Positions 19,389 to 28,426 of a DNA stretch of 64,000 bases are shown here, in pieces. The notes under the pieces were generated by a model that saw nothing but the letters and a program-made list of their open reading frames with translations, was not told where the DNA came from and searched no databases. Position numbers and translations under genes: made by a program. This stretch comes from Flavimobilis massiliensis (lineage in GTDB: Bacteria; Actinomycetota; Actinomycetes; Actinomycetales; Cellulomonadaceae), in assembly GCF_900240335.1 (NCBI RefSeq), contig NZ_LT964979.1, positions 2,294,001 to 2,358,000 on the forward strand, given 5' to 3'. Positions within the stretch are counted from its first letter, which is position 1; each line of letters starts with the position of its first letter.

Positions 19389-20484
19389 TTCGACGGTCGC
19401 CCGGGTGCGACGCGCTCGCACCGCGTCCGCCTACCGCGCGTTCGACGTCACCGTCGCACGCGTCGCACGGCTCTCGCCGTCGTTCGTCCGCGTGACGTTC
19501 GTCGGCCCGGACCTCGCGCGCCTCGGCCGTGCCGGCCTCGACCAGCGTCTCAAGCTTGCGCTCCCGACGCCCGACGGCACCCCGGCCCACGCGAGCGACT
19601 TCGACGGCGACGACTGGTTCGCCCGCTGGCGCTCCACCCCCGTCGAGCACCGCAACCCCATCCGCACCTACACCGTCCGCGCGATCCGTGGCGAGGGCAC
19701 CGCGACCGAGCTCGACGTCGACATGGTCCTCCACGGCACCGGCCCCTCGGCCGGCCCCGCCTCCCGCTGGGCCGCCGACCTCACCCCCGGCACGACCGCC
19801 GTCCTCTCCGGACCCGACGCCGACTGGGACGGCGCCCCCGTCGGGCTCGAGTGGGCGCTGCCCCCCGGCACCCGCCGCGTCGTCCTTGCGGGCGACGAGA
19901 CCGCCGCTCCCGCGATCGCCGCGATCTGCGAGCAGCTCGCCCCCGGCACGGACGCCGAGGCCTACGTCGAGATCCCGACGCCCGACGACGCCCTCGACCT
20001 CACCCTGGCCGCCGGGGTTCGCCTCACCTGGCTTCCCCGTACGCCCGGCCTTCCCGCACGCGGCCGTGAGCTCCCCGGCGGCACGCTCGTCGCCGAGCAC
20101 GACGGCGCCCCGCTCCCGCACGGTGCCCGCCTTGACGATGCGGTGCGCCGGGCGATGGCTGCGCGCGTCGACGGCTGCAGCGTGTGCGCGGTCGGCCGCT
20201 CATGCGGGCTCGGCCACGCCCGGCTGCCCGAGCCAGTCGAGGATGTCGACGTCGACACGACGATCCTCTGGGACACACCCGCCGTCCGCGCCCTCGCCGG
20301 CTCGGCCGGCGCAGCAGACTCGCCCGCCGAGCCCTCCGGGGCCGCGGACGGGTGCTACGCCTGGATCGCCGGGGAGGCCGCCACCGTGCGTGACCTGCGC
20401 CGCCACCTCGTCCAGGACCTCGGCGCCGACCGCCGCTGGGTGGCCTTCATGGGCTACTGGCGGCTCGGCCGCGCCGAGTGCTGA
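19381..20484 (+). CDS. Siderophore-interacting protein (FAD ferric-siderophore reductase)
   Basis: Cytosolic flavin reductase of the ViuB/SIP family that releases iron from imported ferric siderophores with NAD(P)H. It has 367 residues. RTYTVRA is the FAD-binding motif, the family HGTGPSAGPASRWA contact follows, and LAGDETAAPAIAAI is the nucleotide-binding strand. The family-typical C-terminus ends GYWRLGRAEC. A Cys pair and cluster (GCSVCAVGRSCGLGH) inserted near residue 260 is not usual in the family and could bind metal. It heads a gene set for siderophore import and sits behind iron-box-like sequences. Confidence 0.9.
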   Translation: MPTSTVARVRRARTASAYRAFDVTVARVARLSPSFVRVTFVGPDLARLGRAGLDQRLKLALPTPDGTPAHASDFDGDDWFARWRSTPVEHRNPIRTYTVRAIRGEGTATELDVDMVLHGTGPSAGPASRWAADLTPGTTAVLSGPDADWDGAPVGLEWALPPGTRRVVLAGDETAAPAIAAICEQLAPGTDAEAYVEIPTPDDALDLTLAAGVRLTWLPRTPGLPARGRELPGGTLVAEHDGAPLPHGARLDDAVRRAMAARVDGCSVCAVGRSCGLGHARLPEPVEDVDVDTTILWDTPAVRALAGSAGAADSPAEPSGAADGCYAWIAGEAATVRDLRRHLVQDLGADRRWVAFMGYWRLGRAEC

Positions 20485-20567
20485 CCCGCGCGACACGAGT
20501 CCTCGCGGGACGCTGACACGCAGGGCGCGCACCGCGGCGCCCGCGACCGATGAAAGGCACCACCGAC

Positions 20568-21617
20568 GTGACCACCTCACGCACTCGCCGCAGCCGCGCG
20601 CTCGCGGCCGCTGTCACCGGCCTGCTCGCGGCGACGGCGCTCGCCGCGTGCACGACCGACACCCCGGGCGGCACCACGACGACGCCCGCCCCCACGACCG
20701 CCGGGAGCGCCGCGTTCCCCGTGACGATCGACCACGTCTTCGGCAGCACGACGATCGACGCGCAGCCGCAGCGGGTCGCCGCGATCTCGTGGGCCAACCA
20801 GGACGCGGCGCTCGCGCTCGGCGTCGTGCCCGTCGCGATGCCGTTCGCGGCGTACGGCGGCGACGCGGACGGCCTCCTGCCGTGGGTGAAGGACGCGCTC
20901 ACGGGCCTCGGCGCGCAGACGCCCGCGCTCCTCGACGAGGCTGACGGCTTCGACTACGACGGTCTCGCGAAGGCCGCCCCGGACCTCGTCCTCGGCGTCT
21001 ACGGCGGCTTCGAGAAGGCCGACTACGACAAGCTCTCGAAGGTCGCGAAGACCGTCGCGTACCCGGGCGCCGCGTGGGGCACGTCGTGGCAGGACCAGCT
21101 GACGACGACGGGCAAGGCCCTCGGCCGCGAGGCGAAGGCCACCGAGGTCAAGGCGCGAATCGAGAAGAAGATCGCCGACGCGGTCGCGGCGAACCCGCAG
21201 ATCCAGGGCAAGAGCTTCGCGTACCTGTCGTTCACGTCGTCCGACCCGTCGAGCGTCTACTACTACACGGCGTCGGACGCGCGCGTGCAGTTCGTCAAGG
21301 CGCTCGGCATGGTCGACGCGCCGAAGATCACGGAGCTCTCGCAGGGCACCGACGACTTCTTCGGGACCCTCTCGGCTGAGCTCGTCGACGAGATCGACGC
21401 GGACGTCGTCCTCGCGTACGTCGACGACGCCGCACACCTCGAGGCCGTGACGAAGGACCCGCTGCTCGGCAAGATTCCTGCGATCCAGCGCGGCTCGGTC
21501 GTCGTGCTCGACGACCCGACGTTCAACCTCTCGACGTCGGCGCCGTCGCCGTTGTCGGTGCCGTGGGCGATCGACGCGTACGTGCCGAAGCTCGTCGAGG
21601 CCGTCGGCAAGCTCTGA
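20568..21617 (+). CDS. Iron-siderophore ABC transporter substrate-binding lipoprotein
   Basis: Extracellular, lipid-anchored binding protein of the FepB/FhuD cluster. It has 349 residues from GTG 20568, preceded by GAAAGG ten bases upstream. An ATG at 20550 in frame has no ribosome site and would add six residues. Arg-rich start, hydrophobic core and lipobox LAAC put the lipidated Cys at residue 28. The mature part shows the TroA-type bilobal pattern (IDHVFGSTTIDAQPQRVAAI, then APDLVLGVYGGF, then YPGAAWGTSWQDQL). Genes for two permeases and an ATPase follow immediately. Confidence 0.9.
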   Translation: MTTSRTRRSRALAAAVTGLLAATALAACTTDTPGGTTTTPAPTTAGSAAFPVTIDHVFGSTTIDAQPQRVAAISWANQDAALALGVVPVAMPFAAYGGDADGLLPWVKDALTGLGAQTPALLDEADGFDYDGLAKAAPDLVLGVYGGFEKADYDKLSKVAKTVAYPGAAWGTSWQDQLTTTGKALGREAKATEVKARIEKKIADAVAANPQIQGKSFAYLSFTSSDPSSVYYYTASDARVQFVKALGMVDAPKITELSQGTDDFFGTLSAELVDEIDADVVLAYVDDAAHLEAVTKDPLLGKIPAIQRGSVVVLDDPTFNLSTSAPSPLSVPWAIDAYVPKLVEAVGKL

Positions 21618-21622
21618 CAGCG

Positions 21623-22672
21623 ATGACGACGACCGCACCCGCTGCGGCCGCACCCGGACGGGTGCGGCCGCTGCGCCGTGCGCCCGCGCTCGCCGCGGGG
21701 CTCGTCGTCGGGCTCGTGCTGCTCGGTGTGCTCGCGGTCGTTTCGGTGGGGGTCGGCGCGCGGCAGGTGGCACCGCTCGACGCCTGGCATGCGCTCACCG
21801 CGTTCGACCCGACGAGCTTCGACCACGCGGCCGTGCGGTCGCGGGTGCCGCGCACGGTCGTCGCGCTCGTCGTCGGGGCGGCCCTGGGTCTCGCGGGGAC
21901 GCTCATGCAGGGGCTCACGCGCAACCCGCTGGGCGACCCGGGGATCCTCGGCATCAACGCGGGTGCGAGCGCGGCGGTCGTCCTCGGGATCTTCGTCGCG
22001 GGGGTGAGCGACCCGCGCGGCTACGTGTGGTTCGCGTTCGTGGGGGCGGCGGCCGCGGCCGTCGTCGTGCACGTCGTCGCGTCCGCGGGCCGCGAGGGGG
22101 CGACGCCCGTCAAGCTCGCGCTTGCGGGGGCGTGCGTCGCGGCTGCGCTCACGAGCCTCGTCGCGGCGGTGCTCGTGACGCGCACGGACGCGCTCGACAC
22201 GTTCCGGTTCTGGCAGGTCGGCTCGGTCGGCGGGCGTGACCTCGGCCAGGTCGCGGAGCTCGCCCCGTTCCTCGTGGTGGGGGCGGTGCTCGCGCTCGCG
22301 TCGGGCCGGATGCTCGACGCGGCGGCGCTCGGTGACGACGTCGCGCGGGGCCTCGGCCAGCACGTGGGGCGGACGCGGGTGATCGTCGGTGCGGCCGTCG
22401 TCCTGCTGTGCGGTGCGGCGACGGCGCTCGCGGGGCCGATCGCTTTCGTCGGGCTCGTCGTGCCGCACGTGGGCCGCGCGCTCACGGGCCCGGACCACCG
22501 GTGGTTGCTGCCGTACTCGGCGCTCCTGGGTGCGGCGCTGCTCGTCGTGTCCGACGTCCTCGGGCGGGTCGTCGCCGCGCCGGGGCAGCTCGAGGTCGGG
22601 CTCGTCACGGCCGTCGTTGGGGCGCCCGTGTTCGTCGCGCTCGTGCGTCGTCGTCGGCTGGCGGAGCTGTGA
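21623..22672 (+). CDS. FecCD-type iron-siderophore permease 1
   Basis: Inner-membrane permease, 349 residues with about ten hydrophobic segments. Family motifs include PRTVVALVVGAALGLAGTLM, GLTRNPLGDPGILGINAGAS and the ATPase-contact loop with GPIAFVGLVVPHVGRALTG. ATG 21623 is five bases after the lipoprotein stop. It probably forms a heterodimer with the next gene product. Confidence 0.93.
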   Translation: MTTTAPAAAAPGRVRPLRRAPALAAGLVVGLVLLGVLAVVSVGVGARQVAPLDAWHALTAFDPTSFDHAAVRSRVPRTVVALVVGAALGLAGTLMQGLTRNPLGDPGILGINAGASAAVVLGIFVAGVSDPRGYVWFAFVGAAAAAVVVHVVASAGREGATPVKLALAGACVAAALTSLVAAVLVTRTDALDTFRFWQVGSVGGRDLGQVAELAPFLVVGAVLALASGRMLDAAALGDDVARGLGQHVGRTRVIVGAAVVLLCGAATALAGPIAFVGLVVPHVGRALTGPDHRWLLPYSALLGAALLVVSDVLGRVVAAPGQLEVGLVTAVVGAPVFVALVRRRRLAEL

Positions 22673-23769
22673 GCGCGGCCGCGGCCGCGCGCGACGCGGG
22701 TCTCGCACCCGACGCTCGCTGCGCCCCCGAGCGCCCCGCGCCCGGTGCCGCCGTGGACCGCGTCCGTGCCGTCCGCACGCGCGGGCAACGCCGCCGCGCG
22801 ACGGTCGCGATCGGGCTCGTCGTGCTCGTGGTCGCCCTCGTCGTCGTCACGCTGACGCTCGGGCCGTTCAAGGTCGCGCTCGTCGACGTCGTGCGGATCC
22901 TCGGCGGCGAGCAGATCCCGGGCGCGACGTTCATCGTCATGGAGCAGCGGTTGCCGCGGCTGCTCGTCGCGCTCGGCGTGGGTGCGGCGTTCGGCGCGTC
23001 GGGCACGATCATCCAGACGCTCGTGCGCAACCCGCTCGCGAGCCCTGACGTCATCGGCATCACGGCGGGCGCAAGCGCCGCCGCGGTCCTCGGCATGACG
23101 GTCGGCGGGCTCGGCGCGGTCGCGGTCGCGCCCGTCGCGTTCGGGGGTGCGCTCGTGACGGCGGCGGTCATCTACGTGCTCGCGCGGCGCGGCGCGATCT
23201 CCGGCTACCGCTTCGTGCTCGTCGGCGTCGGCGTCGCCGCGGTCCTCAACGCGGTGACCGCGTGGGGGCTCACGCGCGCGGAGGTCACGGAGGCGTCGCG
23301 TGCGCTCGTGTGGATCACGGGGTCGCTGTCGCGTGCGTCGTGGGACCAGGTTCCGGTGCTGTGGGCCGCGCTCGCGGTGCTGCTGCCGCTTGCGGCGCTC
23401 GCCGCGCTGCGGCTGCGCGCGCTCGAGCTTGGCGACGACGCTGCGGCGGGGCTCGGCGCGCGCGTCGAGCCCGCGAAGGCCGGGCTGCTCATCCTTGCTG
23501 TCGCGCTCGCGGCGGTCGCGACAGCCGCAGCCGGGCCCGTCGCGTTCGTCGCGTTCCTCTCGGGGCCGCTCGCCCGACGCCTCACCGGGGGAGGCGTCTC
23601 GCTCGGGGCGTCCGCGCTCACGGGCGCGTGCCTCGTCCTCGCGGCGGACCTCGTCGCGACCTCCCTCCTGCCGACGGCCCTGCCCGTCGGTGTCGTCACG
23701 GGTGTGCTCGGCGCGCCCGTCCTGCTGTGGCTCCTGGCGCGGGCGAACCGCTCCGGGGAAGGTGGATAG
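22669..23769 (+). CDS. FecCD-type iron-siderophore permease 2
   Basis: Second permease half, 366 residues. It begins at GTG 22669, overlapping the previous stop (GTGA). A roughly 45-residue polar N-terminus precedes the first membrane segment, then LPRLLVALGVGAAFGASGTI, LVRNPLASPDVIGITAGAS and the loop GPVAFVAFLSGPLARRLTG show the FecCD pattern. It is only distantly like permease 1, as expected for FepD/FepG-type pairs. Confidence 0.93.
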   Translation: MSAAAAARDAGLAPDARCAPERPAPGAAVDRVRAVRTRGQRRRATVAIGLVVLVVALVVVTLTLGPFKVALVDVVRILGGEQIPGATFIVMEQRLPRLLVALGVGAAFGASGTIIQTLVRNPLASPDVIGITAGASAAAVLGMTVGGLGAVAVAPVAFGGALVTAAVIYVLARRGAISGYRFVLVGVGVAAVLNAVTAWGLTRAEVTEASRALVWITGSLSRASWDQVPVLWAALAVLLPLAALAALRLRALELGDDAAAGLGARVEPAKAGLLILAVALAAVATAAAGPVAFVAFLSGPLARRLTGGGVSLGASALTGACLVLAADLVATSLLPTALPVGVVTGVLGAPVLLWLLARANRSGEGG

Positions 23770-24576
23770 ATGAACCACGCTGAGCACACGCTCGCAGCCG
23801 CGGGGCTGAGCCTCGGCTACGGGGAGCGGCTCGTCGTCGATGACCTCTCAGTGACGATCCCGCCGGGGAAGGTCACGGTCGTCGTCGGCGCGAACGCGTG
23901 CGGCAAGTCGACGCTCCTGCGGGGGCTCGCGCGCCTGCTCGCGCCGCGCTCGGGTGTGGTGCTGCTCGACGGTGCGGACATCGCGAACCGCCCGACGAAG
24001 GACGTCGCACGTGTGCTGGGTCTGCTGCCGCAGACACCGCTCGCGCCCGACGGCATCACAGTCGCCGACCTCGTGGGGCGGGGCCGCTACCCGCACCAGG
24101 GCTGGCTGCGCCGGTGGACGCCCGACGACGACGCAGCCGTCGCGGAGGCGCTCGAGCTCACGGGTGTGCTCAACCTCGCGGGCAGGTCGGTCGACGAGCT
24201 CTCGGGCGGGCAGCGGCAGCGCGTGTGGATCGCGATGACGCTCGCGCAGCGCACGCCCCTGCTGCTGCTCGACGAGCCGACGACGTTCCTCGACGTCGCC
24301 CACCAGGTCGACGTGCTCGACCTCTTGGCGGACCTCAACCGTGACCTCGGCCGGACCGTCGTCATGGTGCTCCACGACCTCAATCTCGCGGCGCGCTACG
24401 CGCACCACCTCGTCGCGATGAAGGACGGACGGATCGTCGCGGAAGGTGCGCCGGCCGACGTCGTCACGGAGGCAGTCGTCGAGGAGGTGTTCGGGCTGCG
24501 CAGCCGCGTCGTACCGGATCCGGTGACGGGCACGCCGCTCGTCGTCCCCCTCTCCCGTTCCGCCCGTCCCCGCTGA
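23770..24576 (+). CDS. Iron-siderophore ABC transporter ATP-binding protein
   Basis: ATPase of the FepC/FhuC type, 268 residues, starting at the base after the permease stop. Walker A is GANACGKSTLL, the family signature is LSGGQRQRVWIAM, Walker B is LLLLDEPTTFLD, and the switch His is in VLHDLNLAARYAHH. The sequence RGRYPHQGWLRRW before the signature is characteristic of iron-siderophore ATPases. It completes the import operon that begins at 19381. Confidence 0.94.
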   Translation: MNHAEHTLAAAGLSLGYGERLVVDDLSVTIPPGKVTVVVGANACGKSTLLRGLARLLAPRSGVVLLDGADIANRPTKDVARVLGLLPQTPLAPDGITVADLVGRGRYPHQGWLRRWTPDDDAAVAEALELTGVLNLAGRSVDELSGGQRQRVWIAMTLAQRTPLLLLDEPTTFLDVAHQVDVLDLLADLNRDLGRTVVMVLHDLNLAARYAHHLVAMKDGRIVAEGAPADVVTEAVVEEVFGLRSRVVPDPVTGTPLVVPLSRSARPR

Positions 24577-24586
24577 CCGCGGGACA

Positions 24587-24636
24587 GGGGCCGACCGGCC
24601 CCGGTCTCGAACGACCACCCTGTCTCGGGGACAGGT
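24587..24636. terminator. Two small hairpins after the siderophore operon
   Basis: ggggcc/ggcccc (24587-24602) and cctgtc/gacagg (24619-24635) follow the ATPase stop. Stems are only six base pairs each, so termination is plausible, not certain. Confidence 0.4.
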
Positions 24637-24679
24637 GTCCAGCGTGTGGTTCCCGCGCGGGACCGCAGGAGCGGGGCGG

Positions 24680-24685
24680 TAGGCT
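24680..24685 (+). promoter_or_regulatory. Likely -10 element for purSQ
   Basis: TAGGCT lies 59 bases before the purS start in a gap without genes, in the same style as the -10 elements of purA and purL. Confidence 0.45.
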
Positions 24686-24744
24686 GGCCGCGAAACCCTC
24701 ACGACCGTCGGACCACGAGTCCGCGAGATCCTCAGGAGCACCCC

Positions 24745-24993
24745 GTGGGACGCGTTGTCGTCGATGTCATGCCCAAGCCCGAGATCCTCGACCCGCAGGG
24801 TAAGGCCGTCGTCGGGGCGCTGCCCCGCCTCGGCTTCACCCAGTTCACGAGCGTCCGCCAGGGCAAGCGCTTCGAGCTCGAGGTCGAGGGTCCCGTGACC
24901 CCCGAGATCCTCGCCGCGGCGCAGGAGGCGGCGGAGACGCTGCTCTCGAACCCGGTCATCGAGGACGTCGTCCGCGTCGCGGACGCGAGCTGA
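24745..24993 (+). CDS. purS: FGAM synthase subunit PurS
   Basis: 82-residue bridging subunit of phosphoribosylformylglycinamidine synthase in bacteria with a split small-type enzyme. The sequence runs RVVVDVMPKPEILDPQGKAV and ends NPVIEDVVRV, typical of PurS. GTG 24745 follows AGGAG. Its stop overlaps the purQ start (TGATG), so the two are translationally coupled. The catalytic subunit PurL is 32 kb away at 57358. Confidence 0.93.
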   Translation: MGRVVVDVMPKPEILDPQGKAVVGALPRLGFTQFTSVRQGKRFELEVEGPVTPEILAAAQEAAETLLSNPVIEDVVRVADAS

Positions 24994-25706
24994 TGGCCGC
25001 CGCGACCGGCGCCCGCATCGGCGTCGTCACCTTCCCTGGCACGCTCGACGACCGCGACGCCGCACGTGCCGTGCGCCTCGCGGGCGCCGAGGCCGTCGCG
25101 CTCTGGCACGCCGACGACGACCTCCAGGGCGTCGACGCCGTCGTCCTGCCGGGCGGGTTCTCCTACGGTGACTACCTGCGTGCCGGTGCGATCGCACGCT
25201 TCGCGCCCCTCATGGACAAGATCGTCGACGCGGCGCACGGCGGCCTGCCCGTCCTCGGCATCTGCAACGGCTTCCAGCTCCTCACCGAGTCGCACCTGCT
25301 GCCGGGCTCCATGATCAAGAACAACCACCTGCACTTCATCTGCCGCGAGCAGGTCCTCTCCGTCGAGAACACCTCGACCGCCTGGACCAACGAGTACACG
25401 GCCGGCGAGCGCATCACGATCCCGCTCAAGAATCAGGACGGCCAGTACGTCGCCGACGAGCGCACGCTCGACGAGCTCGAGGGCGAGGGCCGCGTCGCGT
25501 TCCGCTACGAGGGCGGCAACCCCAACGGCTCGCGCCGCGGCATCGCCGGCATCACCAACGCACGCGGCAACGTCGTCGGCCTCATGCCGCACCCCGAGCA
25601 CGCCGTCGAGGCCGGCTTCGGCCCCGACTCCGAGCGCGGTGCCAAGGCCGGCACGGACGGCCTGCGCTTCTTCACGTCCGTCATCGCTTCACTCGTCCAG
25701 GCATGA
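24993..25706 (+). CDS. purQ: FGAM synthase subunit PurQ (glutaminase)
   Basis: Class I glutamine amidotransferase that feeds ammonia to PurL. It has 237 residues. The oxyanion/entry motif is LPGGFSYGDYLRAGA, the nucleophile Cys is in LGICNGFQ, and the His/Glu of the triad are in MPHPEHAVE. It overlaps purS by one base. The length and the motif NNHLHFICREQ match the small PurQ that works with PurS and PurL. Confidence 0.95.
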   Translation: MAAATGARIGVVTFPGTLDDRDAARAVRLAGAEAVALWHADDDLQGVDAVVLPGGFSYGDYLRAGAIARFAPLMDKIVDAAHGGLPVLGICNGFQLLTESHLLPGSMIKNNHLHFICREQVLSVENTSTAWTNEYTAGERITIPLKNQDGQYVADERTLDELEGEGRVAFRYEGGNPNGSRRGIAGITNARGNVVGLMPHPEHAVEAGFGPDSERGAKAGTDGLRFFTSVIASLVQA

Positions 25707-25737
25707 GCGCCGGGCACCCCGGGCCTCGGCCGCCGGG

Positions 25738-26772
25738 GTGCTCCCCGCCGGTGTGACCCTCACGGACGTCACGTGGGACGACGCTGACGGCGCGCGGCTG
25801 CGCGCCGCGCAGCAGGCGGAGATCGCCCTGCGCTACGGCTCCGACGCTGGCGCCCCGACGGGCGACGGCACGGGCGTGCCCGGCCCGACCGACGAGGCCG
25901 CGCACGGCGTCGACCCCACGACCGTCGTCGCGGCCGTCATGCTCCGCGTCGACGACGAGCCCGTCGGCTTCGGCGCGCTGCGTGACATCTCGGGGGACGA
26001 CGACCCGTCGGGCATCGTCCACGCCCCCGGCACCGCCGAGCTCAAGCGCCTCTACGTCGCCACCGGTCACCGCGGCCGCGGCCTCTCACGCATCCTCCTG
26101 CGCGCGCTCGAGGCCCGCGCGTTCGCCCTCGGCATGCGCCGCATCGTCCTCGAGACGGGCACGCAGCAGCCCGAGTCCATGGGCCTCTACCTCGGCGAGG
26201 GCTACCTGCCGATCGAGCAGTACGGCGAGTTCTGGGGCGAGCCCGACTCCCGCTGTTTCGCGAAGGACCTGCCGCTGCCCATCGTCGTGACGCGCGCGGC
26301 CTGGGACGACCCGGCCGGGCGCGACCTGCGTGCCCGCTTCCAGACGGACGAGGTCGAACCGCTCTACCCGCACCTCGGCGAGGCCGCCGCGGCCGCGGGC
26401 GGTTTCGACGCGGTCGACGCAGTCCTCGGCGACCGCGTCGTCGACGGCGTGGTTGCGCGGCGCGACGGCATCGTCGTCGGCTGCGGCTCCCTCGCGATGG
26501 TCGCCGCTGGCACGGACGACGAGGACGGCCTGCTCGAGGTCGTCAAGGTGTACGTCACGCCCGAGGCCCGCCGCTGGGGCGTCGCCCGCGCCGTCATGAA
26601 CGAGCTCGTGACGATCGCGCGCGACCGCGGCGCACGGCGGCTCATCCTCGTCACGGGGGTGTGGCAGCCCGCCGCGGTGACCCTCTACCGGTCGCTCGGA
26701 TTCCGGCCCGTCTACCCGTTCGGAGAGCACGCGGGCTCGGCGACGGCGCTGTTCTTCGCGCTCGACCTGTGA
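25738..26772 (+). CDS. Double GNAT-domain acetyltransferase
   Basis: 344 residues containing two GNAT folds in series. The first (about 5-180) has the acetyl-CoA loop VATGHRGRGLSRILL and LETGTQQPESMGLY. The second (about 185-344) has VYVTPEARRWGVARAVM and LVTGVWQPAAVTLY. Both keep the R/Q-x-x-G-x-G/A type loop, though the second reads RRWGVA. The substrate is unknown. GTG 25738 is a tentative start (GTG 25753 is also in frame, and neither has a clear ribosome site). It lies 31 bases after purQ and may share its transcript. Confidence 0.8.
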   Translation: MLPAGVTLTDVTWDDADGARLRAAQQAEIALRYGSDAGAPTGDGTGVPGPTDEAAHGVDPTTVVAAVMLRVDDEPVGFGALRDISGDDDPSGIVHAPGTAELKRLYVATGHRGRGLSRILLRALEARAFALGMRRIVLETGTQQPESMGLYLGEGYLPIEQYGEFWGEPDSRCFAKDLPLPIVVTRAAWDDPAGRDLRARFQTDEVEPLYPHLGEAAAAAGGFDAVDAVLGDRVVDGVVARRDGIVVGCGSLAMVAAGTDDEDGLLEVVKVYVTPEARRWGVARAVMNELVTIARDRGARRLILVTGVWQPAAVTLYRSLGFRPVYPFGEHAGSATALFFALDL

Positions 26773-27125
26773 ACGGGCGGGCACGCACACAGGCCTGAAT
26801 CATCTTGCAGTCCCTGGTGGCGTTGGCGGAGGCGCGTGGTCGACGAGATGGACGCTACGAGCGGGTGGTGGAGGAGTGCGCGGGCGAGCGATCCAGCGGG
26901 ATTCCGGGCCTTCCCTGGGGTCTCCGAGGTGTCGACGGGGTTCTGGCTCGCAACGTTGCCGCGTGACGACATCACGAGTGGGACACGGCGTGTGAAAAGT
27001 CTTGCAGCGTCGGTAACGCTCTGCCATATTGGTCGCAACGCGCCGCCGCTCCCCGCACGCGACGGCCGCCCAGGGGCTGCCGCGCGGGAGCCGCGGCCCA
27101 CGACCTCTTGAGAAAGGCATCACCG
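26773..27125. other. 353-base gap upstream of the maltodextrin operon
   Basis: No credible gene. It contains two copies of CTTGCAG (26804-26810 and 27001-27007), a good sigma-70-type promoter, and a leader of about 88 bases. The stretch 26820-26990 shows no feature I can name. Small frames on both strands lack codon bias and ribosome sites. Confidence 0.6.
27002..27030 (+). promoter_or_regulatory. Promoter of the maltodextrin operon with a MalR-like box
   Basis: TTGCAG, a 17-base spacer and CATATT form a clear -35/-10 pair. The -35 lies inside CTTGCAG, a word also found at 26804 and, inverted as CCTGCAA, before the GH13 gene at 34108. A LacI-type repressor bound here would cover the -35. Confidence 0.6.
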
Positions 27126-28397
27126 ATGAAGGTGAACAAGACCGCCCTCGCCGCGCTCGCCACGGGAAGCATCGTCGCCACCGTCCTCGCCGGCTGCTCC
27201 TCCGACGCCCCCGGCGGCGGCACGGCCAGCGCAGGCGGCACCGGCCCGAGCGGTGCCGCCGCGACGCTGACAGTCTGGGTCGACGCCAACCGTGTCGTCG
27301 AGCTCGAGGACATCGCGAAGAAGTTCGAAGCCGACAAGGGCATCGCCGTCAAGCTCGTCCAGAAGGAGTACGGCGACGTCATGAAGGAGGACTTCGTCAA
27401 GCAGGTCCCCACGGGCAAGGGACCCGACATCATCATCGGTGGTCACGACTGGCTCGGGCTCTTCGTGCAGAACGGCGTCGTCGCGCCGCTCGAGCTCGGC
27501 GACGCAGCCGCAGGCTTCTCCGACGTCTCTCTGCGCGCCATGAGCTACGAGGGCACGACGTACGGCCTGCCCGTCTCGCTCGAGAACGTCGCACTGCTCC
27601 GCAACACCGCACTCGCCGACGCGACGCCCGGCACGTGGGACGAGCTCGTCGCCGCAGGCCAGGAGATCGTCGACGCGGGCGACGCGACCTACCCGGTCCT
27701 TGTTCCCTCCGGGCCCGAGTCTGACCCGTACCACCTCTACCCCCTGCAGACCTCGTTCGACGCACCTCTGTTCGGGACCGCGGACGACGGTAGCTACGAT
27801 CCGTCCAAGCTCCTTCTTGGTTCTGAGGGAGGCGAGAAGTTCGCCGCCAAGCTCGTCGAGTGGGGCAAGGCAGGCGTGCTCAACACCAACGTCACCGGGG
27901 ACATCGCCCGTGACGAGTTCGCCGCGGGCAAGGCCCCGTACATGATCTCCGGCCCGTGGAACCTGCCGACCTTCAAGGACAACGGCATCGACTACGCGAT
28001 CGAGGCGATCCCGACCGCTGGCGGCGGAGACGTCACCCCCTTCGTCGGCGTCCAGGGCTTCTTCGTGAGCGCCAAGAGCGCCAACGCGCTTGCCGCCAAC
28101 GAGTTCGTCGTGAAGTACCTCGGCTCCGAGGACGTCCAGCTCGCGCTCTTCGAGGCCGGCGGACGCCCGCCCGCGCTGACCTCCGCATTCGAGAAGGCTT
28201 CGGCCCAGGACCCCGACGTCGGCGCGTTCGGCGAGGTCGGCCTCGAGGGCGTACCGATGCCGAGCATCCCGGAGATGGGCGCGGTGTGGAACTACTGGGG
28301 AGCGACCCAGGCCGCACTCGTCAACGACACCGCAGGCGACCCTGCAGCCGCGTGGGCGGACATGGCCGCGAAGATCCAGGCCGACATCGCCGGCTGA
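27126..28397 (+). CDS. malE: Maltodextrin ABC transporter substrate-binding lipoprotein
   Basis: Extracellular sugar-binding protein of the MalE/family 1 type, 423 residues. The signal peptide carries lipobox VLAGC with Cys24. The mature part begins TLTVWVDANRVVELEDIAKK, and has the domain hinges GPDIIIGGHDWLG and MISGPWNLPTF, and the late motif VQGFFVSAKSANALAANEFV. These fit maltose/maltodextrin binders. The ATG at 27126 follows GAAAGG. It is first of a three-gene operon; as usual in this phylum the ATPase is not encoded here and is probably shared (MsiK-like) elsewhere. Confidence 0.92.
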   Translation: MKVNKTALAALATGSIVATVLAGCSSDAPGGGTASAGGTGPSGAAATLTVWVDANRVVELEDIAKKFEADKGIAVKLVQKEYGDVMKEDFVKQVPTGKGPDIIIGGHDWLGLFVQNGVVAPLELGDAAAGFSDVSLRAMSYEGTTYGLPVSLENVALLRNTALADATPGTWDELVAAGQEIVDAGDATYPVLVPSGPESDPYHLYPLQTSFDAPLFGTADDGSYDPSKLLLGSEGGEKFAAKLVEWGKAGVLNTNVTGDIARDEFAAGKAPYMISGPWNLPTFKDNGIDYAIEAIPTAGGGDVTPFVGVQGFFVSAKSANALAANEFVVKYLGSEDVQLALFEAGGRPPALTSAFEKASAQDPDVGAFGEVGLEGVPMPSIPEMGAVWNYWGATQAALVNDTAGDPAAAWADMAAKIQADIAG

Positions 28398-28426
28398 TGC
28401 CCCCGGGCCCCACCACAGGAGCCCCC

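Noticed and set aside
24732..25601. Minus-strand frame opposite purS and purQ
   Set aside because: The plus-strand genes have clear catalytic motifs; the antisense frame has none.
26836..27111. Small 91-codon plus-strand frame in the gap before malE
   Set aside because: No ribosome site, mixed codon bias, and it overlaps the promoter of the maltodextrin operon.
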